Part shown: positions 56,082-64,000 of the stretch, in pieces | How positions within the stretch are numbered: the first letter of the stretch is position 1 | How the letters are laid out: every line of letters starts with the position of its first letter | Assembly (NCBI GenBank): GCA_020137815.1 | Contig: CM035355.1 | Location: 2,896,847 to 2,960,846, forward strand | Reading direction: 5' to 3' | DNA from: Hormiphora californensis | Taxonomy: Eukaryota; Ctenophora; Tentaculata; Cydippida; Pleurobrachiidae | Length of the DNA stretch: 64,000 nt | The notes under the pieces: model-generated | Database searches by the model: none | The model's input: only the letters and a program-made list of their open reading frames with translations | Told to the model about the DNA's origin: nothing | Position numbers and translations under genes: made by a program

Positions 56082-59000
56082 TCACATATTGGCCACTTTG
56101 AGAACACTATGAATCCCATTCTTTAGGAGCTGGAAATTGTACTCTAGTATCCCCTGGTTCGAAGCATCACAGTCATCCCCCTGCTGGATACAAATTAGGG
56201 CCAGGTTCCGGTTCACTTGCTTCAGGTAGAGTTGGCTGTCGTGGAGGTTAATTGAGGATGATGTTAGGATGTAATCCTTGTCTTCTATCTCACCTTCCTG
56301 AGAGATAGAGAGAGAGGGGGTTAGAGAGTGCAACAGTATCAAATGACTCAAAGACAAGTTAACCACACAACCCCTCTTTGTATCTGTGGAGAGGGGTGAT
56401 GTAATCACTGGTAGCAAGGGTGACCTTAGAGAGGGGTTTCAATCGATCAAGCAGTTTGGGACAAGTTCCGGGGGTTGTGTGGTTGAAGCTGTCATGCATT
56501 ACTACTTGACATGTGGAGGGGGGTGATGTAATGTAGTGGATTTTCCTGCAACCTTCTCAGTTCTCAATGAATAAAATCAAAACTGAAATTTGTCATTTTG
56601 TGGTTGATATTATTTGAATAGACTGAGACATGGTGCATGCAGTGAATATGGGAATATGAATATAGATTCAAGATTCAAGATTCAAATTAAAAAGTACTTA
56701 ACAATAATATTATTGTCATATAACTATAGGTAAAAAGGTGGGAGTAGGAGGGGTAGAGAGAGGGTTCAGAGGGGTAAGTGATGGGTTTAGAGGAATGGTA
56801 TGATGGGCGGTGGTAGTGCGTGTATTATGGGTTGATGATGGTGTGAATCAGGTGAGAGAGTTGGGCACGTCGCGCCCCCCATGTTCGCGCGCCCGTAGGG
56901 CGATCCCCTCACATACTACGGGGCTTGCCCGCTTCGCGGGCAAGTGAGAGAGATGATGATTGATATGGGAGGGGAAGACATGACCACGGAGGGAGGTTCT
57001 GTCTTGATCTGTTAGGCGGTCTCGAGCTGATTTGGTGCGGGTGCATTCATTCAGCATGTGCCATATATGACTCAATTTGCACCGTTCTCTCTACCTGATA
57101 GATGCAGACAATGTCCGAGATTAGTTCCAGCATGTCGCAGCACAGCTCATATGTGTGGATATCAAGGGGGTTACAGTTATCTGTAGCAACGAATATCTGG
57201 AAAATAGCAATTTATTAGCCACTATATTTAATGTTTATTTGTTTGTTTTGGTTTTCGTAACTGTCAGGCCAATGCACTGACCAGAGTGACCACAGTTCTC
57301 GTGCACTCCGCGAGAGAAATGAGAATAGGGTCAGCCCAATGCTCTGACAGTTTCGCAACGTCCCCAGAACTCTCTGGCGGCGCCGACCCCATATGAGAAT
57401 CAAAACGGGGCCTGGCGGCTGGCGCCGCCAGACAGCCCCAGAAAGAGGTTGACGCGGTGCATAGTAGTTACCTTGGTAACGAAATTACCCCTCGTAGTTT
57501 TAGCGTGCTGCGTTCCCGCAAGAAATTTCGTTACCAAGTAGTTACCTTTGGGTAGTTACCAAGTAGTTACCTTTGGGTAGTTACCAAGTAGTTACCTTTG
57601 GGTAGTTACAAAGTAGTTACCTTTGGGTGAATATCGAATATGAATGCCTTCTCCATCTTGTTACTGTACACAAAAGCGTTCAGTAGGCTCTCAAAAGGTT
57701 GGATAACCGACACCAGGAGTTGCTGACAGACCTGACTAATCGCCTCAAATATAGAGTGATCGTAGATACTGGGGAGGGGAGAGGGGTGATCGTAGATACT
57801 GAGGAATAAGGGGGGGGGGCCAACGCTCATTTTTTATATATTTTTATATATTTTATATACCTTTTTTTTGAAAAAAAAAACATAATTTTTTATATATATA
57901 TAAAATATATAAAAATATATAAAAATACATATGAATATATAAAAATATATAAAAATATATAAAAAATATATAAAAATATATAAAAAATTGTGCCGAAAGT
58001 GTGAAAACAGAAAGCTGTTTTTCGCCATAGCGGGATCAAATATCATTCAATTGATCTCAAACTTGGTCAGCATCTTCATCTAGATAATCCTGATGATTTT
58101 CCGTCATCAATGTGACGTTTGTAACATCGTGACGTCGCGTCAATAACTTCATGACGTCAAAATGACGTCAAAAATGATTTGTTTTTTTAGTTTCGCGATC
58201 CCAACCTCTCTTCACCAGTTCTAGTACATATTCACGGATCAACATACAAAAAATGATTGAAATCACACCAAAACTGGTAGATATTATTAGGCCGGAACCT
58301 CTCTTCACCAGTTCTACTTTTGACAGTGCATAATTCACTTTTGAACACATTCTCAATTATGTAAAACAGCTATCACCCTCTCAAACACTTAAATTAACTC
58401 TATGAAACATATTCAAGTGAACAATAGATGGAAATAATCCCCTTTTTTGAAAGTAAAAGGGGTGAAAAAAGGGTTTATTTTATATATTTTTATATATTAT
58501 TTATATAACTTTATATATTTTTATATATTTTTATATATTTTTATATATTTTTATATATATATAAAAAATTCCAAAATTAAGGAAATATATAAAAAATTCG
58601 TTGGCCCCCCCCCCCGGAATAAGAGGGGGTGATCGTAGATACTGGGGAGGGGAGAGGGGTTATGGTAGTCTGGGGGGGGGGGGGGGTGATTGTAGATACT
58701 GGGGAGGGGAGAGGGGTGATCGTAGATACTGGGGAGGGGAGAGGAGTGATCGTAGATACTGGGGAGGGGAGAGGAGTGATCGTAGATAGTGGGGAGGGAG
58801 AGGGGTGATTGTAGTTACTGATCGCCTCAAATATAGAGTGATCGTAGATACTGGGGAGGGGAGAGGAGTGATCGTAGATACTGGGGAGGGGAGAGGAGTG
58901 ATCGTAGATACTGGGGAGGGGAGAGGAGTGATCGTAGATACTGGGGAGGGGAGAGGAGTGATCGTAGATACTGGGGAGGGGAGAGGAGTGATCGTAGATA

Positions 59001-59798
59001 CTGGGGAGGGGAGAGGAGTGATCGTAGATACTGAGTCTATACAGATACTATAGAGGGAGAGGAGTTATCATATCAAATCGTCAAATCTTGGTCGTTACTT
59101 TTCGTCAAATCTATAAACCCTTGCGGTGGTTAACTTATCGATTCGTGATCCAAATTCCAAAAGCCTTGATAATTTATTCTGTGACGCTGAGAGCCTAATA
59201 AACCAATAACTATTCGACTGGTAAACTGCATTCTATTGCGACGCGATAGGGGGAGACTCAATATTTTAATCGGAGGGAATCATTATTTTAATTTTAATTG
59301 GGAGAGTATTGGAATGAAAGGGAGGAATGGGGAGACTCACTACTAGTGGAGGGAAGGTAGAGGAAGGGTACAGTATATTCGGGGGTAGGGGAGGGGGTAT
59401 AGAGCAAGATTGGGTATAGGCTGTCCAATAAATGTCATTTTATTAGTCCGCAGTCACCATATACCATCTCTTACTTCATACTTGGGAAGAATGTGGGGGA
59501 TGAATATACAGTTGGATCCCGATTTACCGGGGCCCGATTTATATTACTGGAACCCCGATTTACCGGGAGGATAAACTTCCTCCCCCTTGGGGAAATTAAC
59601 GGTATTTGACCCCTATTTACCGATCACCCCTATTTACCGGTCACCCCGATTTACCGGGCAAAATCCTTTCCCGCGAGCATTCCGGTAAATTCTCTATACT
59701 ATAGAATTATTACTTCAGTATACTACACATGATATTGGCTGGGGGGACATACCTGGTAGTTTTGTAGCGCAGACCGCTCTCAATCTTCTCTTGTAGAC
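56082..59798 (-). CDS. RRAGC: Rag C/D-type GTPase, C-terminal exons (partial)
   Basis: Rag GTPases of the C/D type pair with Rag A/B on lysosomes and recruit mTORC1 when amino acids are present. Four exons are visible: 59798-59753 (LQEKIESGLRYKTT), 57768-57621 (IYDHSIFEAISQVCQQLL to KAFIFDIHPK), 57196-57095 (IFVATDNCNPLDIHTYELCC) and 56297-56082 (INLHDSQLYLKQVNRNLALI to stop). Phases agree. The segments follow the order of the vertebrate RagC roadblock-like C-terminal domain (SIYDHSIFEA, YELCCDM, LALVC, YNF). The N-terminal GTP-binding exons were not found up to 61.2 kb and may lie beyond the window. The long intron before IYDHS contains a minisatellite and a DNA insertion. C versus D cannot be decided. 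Confidence 0.9.
56861..56944. mobile_element. GC-rich micro-MITE, TTGCCCGC family, copy 2
   Basis: An 84-bp element in inverse orientation to the 46048 copy, starting TTGGGCACGTCGCGCC and ending GCTTCGCGGGCAAG, flanked by the exact 8-bp duplication TGAGAGAG (56853-56860 and 56945-56952). Located in the last visible intron of the Rag gene. Confidence 0.8.
57261..57350. mobile_element. Micro-MITE, CTGTCAG family, 90 bp
   Basis: Ends CTGTCAGGCCAATG and GCTCTGACAG. Flanks TTTCGTAA (57253-57260) and TTTCGCAA (57351-57358) form an 8-bp duplication with one mismatch. Longest copy of its family here; located in a Rag intron. Confidence 0.75.
57473..57538. mobile_element. Micro-MITE, TTGGTAAC type, next to a splice donor
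   Basis: A 66-bp hairpin with ends TTGGTAACGAAATT and AATTTCGTTACCAAG, flanked by the exact 8-bp duplication TAGTTACC (57465-57472 and 57539-57546). On the gene strand the duplication is GGTAACTA, the same sequence as the 5' splice site (AAAG|GTAACTA) of the Rag exon ending at 57621. Confidence 0.8.
57539..57628. repeat. 25-bp tandem array of the Rag exon's splice donor
   Basis: Four copies at 25-bp spacing of a unit that on the gene strand contains ACCCAAAGGTAACTACTT. The copy nearest the exon supplies the real donor (CCCAAAG|GTAAC, exon end 57621). The other three repeat the same exon/intron junction inside the intron. Use of a downstream donor would meet an in-frame TAA. Confidence 0.85.
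57811..58615. mobile_element. 805-bp non-autonomous DNA transposon, hAT-like
   Basis: Ends GGGGGGGGGCCAACG and CGTTGGCCCCC, flanked by the exact 8-bp duplication GGAATAAG (57803-57810 and 58616-58623). Subterminal regions are AT-rich tandem TATATTTTTA repeats. The interior repeats AACCTCTCTTCACCAGTTCTA and holds two adjacent ATGACGTCAAAA motifs. No ORF. It split the 30-bp minisatellite of the Rag intron. Confidence 0.8.
58624..59036. repeat. 30-bp tandem array of the Rag exon's splice acceptor
   Basis: About a dozen copies of a 30-bp unit, plus one or two at 57755-57800 beyond the inserted transposon. On the gene strand each unit reads CTCCCCTCCCCAG|TATCTACGATCAC, that is, the pyrimidine tract, AG and first codons of the exon beginning at 57768. 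A copy at 58818-58850 extends to 32 bp of that exon. Thirty bases equal ten codons, so each unit keeps the frame (IYDHSSPLPS). Confidence 0.9.
59509..59702. mobile_element. Degenerate relative of the pogo-like MITE
   Basis: Begins CAGTTGGATCCCGATTTACC after TA, much like the 22468-23322 element, and repeats CCCGATTTACCGG and CCCCTATTTACCG. The right end (CCGGTAAATTC) is worn. Located in a Rag intron. Confidence 0.55.
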
Positions 59799-60362
59799 CT
59801 GAAATAAATAGATCATTTAGTATTAAATTATATATTAGCTGAGTATTGACTGAAAGTTTACAGTGGTGTACTTTTTATCACGTACTCCATATATTGTTGC
59901 AGTTATGTTACTAGTATCGGTTATAATAAGCAGATACAATATGATATTATGTTGCATTGTTTGGTGGCATTACCAACAACGAGAATATCATAATATTCGA
60001 TACATGTCAAGCTAGGGTTTTGTTATTTGTTAGCAATCTTATGCTTCATCCCGTCTCTTTGATTCTATAGACCTAGAACAACAGCCCTGATCGTTGTATT
60101 ATATATTTCTAAACATGATTATATATTGTCATAAGAATGGTAGATCTCATCACATTATGAACCGATATATATCCCCCTAAGAAGTGCTAACAATAGATCC
60201 ATATCTGCTGCATAGCAGGTCACTATTATTACTAGCTCGAGTATCTTCACGGCGTGCCAATGGTGCTCGATTAATCAACGGAAGTTGAGGGGCGATATCT
60301 TGTTATGAACATCCACGTGTCTTAGAACAATACACGTAGCTGATTATAGTATAGACGTGCTA

Positions 60363-60424
<62 letters not shown>

Positions 60425-61209
60425 TCTTATGAGAGAGAGAGAGTAGATATGCGATACGCATGCTCTAAGTAGAAGAGCATCTCTATACTGATATCGCTCT
60501 GATCTAGCTCGCTGCTCATACTTCTACGCTCTATCTCTCCTACTCTCGCGTTCTCCCTCAGTCTTTATTCATCTTAGTCTCTACTCTCCTCCTTCTCACT
60601 CTTTTCATCCTCTCCTACTATGTCTCTCTCAGAGGTGTGATCTGAAGATCACGCTTTCCAACTCTCACGTTCCACCCTCTATTTCATGGTGCAAACCATC
60701 ATGCTTCCCATATAATCTGCCCCCATTATACTTACTATTTATTTGTATATTCTAACTATTCACTTTATTTTACTATTATACATATAATCTTATCATATCA
60801 TTCTTTTCAATGCGGTATTGCTCTGCAACGCGGTTTAACTCCCAGCTCTCCCCGCTTCACATTACCACTCTTTCTTCAACCGCAACATGTGCTTTGTCTT
60901 ATAAGGTAAAGAGACTAGTCATTCTTGTCATAGTTGTGGGCGAATTTTGCATTCATAAACTGTAGAGATAAGGGGCTCTGAACACAAATAAGGTTAAAAG
61001 AATTCATCTATTGCAAAAATGCAATTATAGAAGATGACGCAGGCAAGTTCTGTGTGACCCGAAAAGGCAAGAGGTGGTTTAGCGATTTCCTCGACATGAG
61101 ACAAAATATCAGTTCTGGCTGGGTGCGCTTCGCTTTTAACTATCGTGGTGGTCAAAACTCATTTCATTTTTAAAATGAATCCAACTCGAGGTTCTGTTGA
61201 ATTGCTTTA
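59799..61209. other. Stretch upstream of the last visible Rag exon
   Basis: No exon encoding the GTP-binding motifs (P-loop, DxxG, NKxD) was recognised on the minus strand here. A (GA)n microsatellite occupies about 60365-60420. The rest is AT-rich. Confidence 0.45.
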
Positions 61210-62259
61210 TTGAAGTCTTTAATCTGGCGATAATCACTGCGCTGGCAAGCGCAAAGGTGGCCCCATCCCATCCCCCCGAAACTTTTCCCGAAAAAGTGGG
61301 CCCGCTTGCCAACAGCGTAGATATAACAATTTTGAAGTTTTAGCCCATTTTGGCACTTTTCGACCCCTCCTAACTCCAGAACCAGATGAGCTAGGAAGCT
61401 GAAATTTGGTACTAAGAAGCTTCACATAGACCTCTACTGACGGTAAAAATTTCAAGTAGCTAGCTCATTCCAGTCGCAAGTTATGACACCACCCCCAAAA
61501 CAGAAAATTCAGTGTGGCGATAGGTATATATCACTGCACTGGCAAGTGCCCCGTGGCCTTAGGGGGGTCTGGGGGCACAGCCCCCAGCATGAAAAATATC
61601 CCCAGTCATATCAAATCGTGACTCTGAAACAATTAAGTCCGGCGCGAGAAGTTCATTTACCCCCCCCCCCAGTGGGGGCCAGTGCAGTATACCATACGGA
61701 TGCGACAAACGCCCTTTTTGAGCGCCTGTTTGACCATGTTCCCGATAAGCTAGCGAGCTGAAATTTTGTAGTTATAGGTACCTCTACCATTACTGTTAGT
61801 GATCAAAATTTCAAGTGGATCGGTCGTTTCGTTCAAAAGTTACGAGGGGGGTCCCAAACACACCCTGTGTAGACACTATACATACAAGGCACGACCATTT
61901 TGCAAACATTCGCCTGGAAAAACGGCTAAAGCTAGAGCCCTGAAATTTTAAACTTAGGTTACTCTAGCTATTCTGTGTGTCATAAAGTATGTGGCATCTT
62001 GATTGGAGATCATTAAGTCATTAATTATGCATAATTTATGTATGAATTTATGAATATCTCGGTAATGACTCAAACTAGAGAGAAATCAACGGTTCTAACC
62101 GACGCAAAATATTCGATTTATGGGGGGTCTTACTCGGGACAATTTTCTCAAACTTTTACCGTTAAGGAGTTAAATGCGCATAATTATGACAATATGCATA
62201 CCTGAATATCTCAAGTTCTACTTATGATAGCGGCTTTTCATTGGTCACATTGGACAGGC

Positions 62260-62830
62260 AATAGTCGATTTGTGGGGGGTCGTCCCCCAGACAAAAAGTC
62301 GTATCTCGCACCGTTTAGCCGTTATTTGCATATTTATGCGCTGATTCATGATTTAATGCATATTCTGAATATTTCCACTTCAGCTGGTCCTAGAACGTTT
62401 TCATAGACATATTTCGACGCAGAATAGTCGATTTATGGGGGGTCGTCCCCCGGACAAAAAGGTGTATCTCCCACCGTTTAGCCGTTATTTGCATATTTAT
62501 GCGCCGATTCATGATTTTATGAATATTCTGAATATTTCCACTTCAGCTGGTCCTAGAACGTTTTCATGAACATATTTCGACGCAGAATGGTCGATTTATG
62601 GGGGGTCGTCCCCCGGACAAAAAGTCGTATCTCGCACCGTTTAGCCGTTATTTGCATATTTATGCGCTGATTCATGATTTAATGCATATTCTGAATATTT
62701 CCACTTTCGCTCGTCTTGGAAAGTTTTTATGAACATATTTCGACGAAAAATGGTCGATTTATGGGGGGTCGTCCCCCGGACAAAAAGTCGTATCTCGCAC
62801 CGTTTAGCCGTTATTTGCATATTTATGATA
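62260..62830. repeat. 163-bp tandem repeat, about 3.4 copies
   Basis: The segment GATTTATGGGGGGTCGTCCC recurs at about 163-bp spacing (about 62270, 62433, 62596, 62759), each followed by GTATCTCGCACCGTTTAGCC. Part of the long dispersed repeat. Confidence 0.9.
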
Positions 62831-62854
62831 CCTGTTTACAAAAATCCTGAGAAA

Positions 62855-63108
62855 CTAGACCAAAAAACAAAAGAAATTTGTTTGGAAAACCCGTGGCCTT
62901 TTGTCGATACTTGACGCTGCGGGAATTGCACCCTTCGTCAGAGCAAGACGTGTGGAAGAGTGAGAGAGAATGTGCGTGTGTTAGAACTTAGAGAGAGATG
63001 GCACAACAATACCTAGTAGCTCAGATTATGGGTGCAATTCCCGCAGCGTCAAGTATCGACAAAAGGCCACGGGTTTTCCAAACAAATTTCTTTTGTTTTT
63101 TGGTCTAG
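62855..63108. mobile_element. 254-bp hairpin MITE with 79-bp arms
   Basis: Near-perfect inverted arms (62855-62933 and 63030-63108) start CTAGACCAAAAAACAAAAG and end in its reverse complement. A 96-bp spacer contains GAGTGAGAGAGAATG. It interrupts the last unit of the 163-bp repeat, so it is the younger insertion. The target duplication is not clear. Confidence 0.85.
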
Positions 63109-63769
63109 TATAGATAGATATATAGATATAGACGCTTCACTGTGTAACACTTGTAGCCCGAACCACACTAGCTAGAGACTTGAACCAACTTTTATCCGTT
63201 AGCAAATCGTTCGGGGCATGCATTAGTTAAGGTTTCGAGTGAAAATGTCCACTATGACGACCGTAATGACGTCACAAAGTGACGTCATTGAAAAATCTCA
63301 GACCAAATATTTCCAAACGCCTCTAACACCCTCAAGACGTATTCTGATTCCTGATTTGACGGAAAATCGTTTGTGGCAAATTGTCTGAACTTTCAGATAC
63401 TATATCGTGAATTTCTGTAACGTGTCATTTTCAGACCTTAAAACGCGTCGGAACTCAAAAGTTTGATATAAAAATCCACATCCAAAACTCACATTTCGTG
63501 CAATGACTTCAGTTTTTGGCTACCGTGGCCTTTAAAACTTTCCACACGTTTAGTGCTTCATCGGCCGAACAGTCTGTCATAATTTTTTACGTCGTCGTGA
63601 CGTCACATGTGACGTCACGACGTCAAAACGACGTCGAATTTTGAAAATTTCGTCAAATCAGTTTCCTACAACCCAGGATACATTTGAATTACATTTGAAC
63701 ACTTTAGTTGACAATTATCTTAGTTATTTGAGGTCATAAATGACCTCAAACAACCAAAGAAAGAGTACA

Positions 63770-63987
63770 AATTTAGAGCAAAAACTAATTGAAATTAGTT
63801 CGCCAGAAAGGTGGCCCATTTTGAACTTACTCCTTCATTTCCGTCACCTTTGAGTTGAAGGCGGAAAAGTTTACGGATACCTCAATGTCTTTGAAGCCTC
63901 AACTCAAAGGTGACGGAAATGAAGGAGTAAGTTCAAAATGGGCCACCTTTCTGGCGAACTAATTTCAATTAGTTTTTGCTCTAAATT
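63770..63987. mobile_element. 218-bp hairpin (MITE-like end), copy 2
   Basis: Same length and nearly the same sequence as 13804-14021, with ends AATTTAGAGC and GCTCTAAATT. The preceding palindrome GAGGTCATAAATGACCTC is also shared. Confidence 0.8.
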
Positions 63988-64000
63988 AATTTTCTACACA

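Larger units (their letters stand above)
61233..63987. mobile_element. Dispersed repeat, copy 3 (longest), ending in a 218-bp hairpin
   Basis: Starts CACTGCGCTGGCAAGCGC and ends GCTCTAAATT, as the copy at 12836-14021 does. The left part holds three diverged units of roughly 190 bp, each with a CTGAAATTT core. The middle has a 163-bp tandem repeat and an inserted hairpin MITE. The right part has several TGACGTCA motifs (63265-63285, 63598-63625) and the terminal hairpin. No coding capacity was found; the class is unknown. Confidence 0.65.

Overview
This is a eukaryotic, almost certainly animal, genome window. Genes are split by short GT-AG introns. The encoded families are metazoan: a homeobox gene, a PIM-like kinase, a follistatin-type immunoglobulin/von Willebrand D protein, a rhodopsin-like seven-helix receptor and a Rag C/D GTPase. 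Non-coding DNA is dominated by (GA)n/(TC)n microsatellites, minisatellites and palindromic DNA transposons. A sponge or other non-bilaterian animal would fit the PIM-like kinase, the tiny introns and the unusual domain mix, but this is inference; no diagnostic marker is present.

Layout. 1.7-3.9 kb: homeobox gene (+). 4.4-6.3 kb: dispersed repeat running into an unreliable homopolymer stretch. 6.3-10.9 kb: no gene seen. 10.9-14.8 kb: two versions of one locus placed in tandem around a 100-N gap. 14.85-18.65 kb: decayed LINE (-) with a restriction-like endonuclease, split by a 1.3-kb foldback element. 21.97-25.62 kb: nine-exon coiled-coil gene (+). 27.96-28.83 kb: two-exon Ser/Pro-rich gene (-). 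29.46-30.47 kb: PIM-like kinase (-). 30.5-35.6 kb: no gene seen. 35.69-39.68 kb: DNA transposon with terminal inverted repeats and a transposase remnant. 40.9-41.9 kb: second foldback element. 42.31-48.60 kb: 13-exon secreted protein gene (+). 49.57-53.74 kb: ten-exon GPCR (-). 54.6-55.6 kb: 23-bp minisatellite. 56.08-59.80 kb: C-terminal exons of a Rag C/D GTPase (-). 61.2-64 kb: long dispersed repeat carrying smaller insertions.

The genes show no operon-like or functional linkage. The distinctive signal is a population of very small hairpin insertions (23-91 bp) in introns of the coiled-coil, Ig/VWD, GPCR and Rag genes. Five families can be separated by their ends, and seven copies have target duplications of about 8 bp that are exact or nearly so. 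Two of these duplications fall exactly on 5' splice sites. In the Rag gene one exon is flanked on both sides by tandem arrays of its own splice sites.

Single-base frame discrepancies occur in the homeobox gene and in the GPCR. Together with the homopolymer stretch and the duplicated locus at the gap they suggest a lightly polished long-read assembly, so frame breaks should be read with that in mind.
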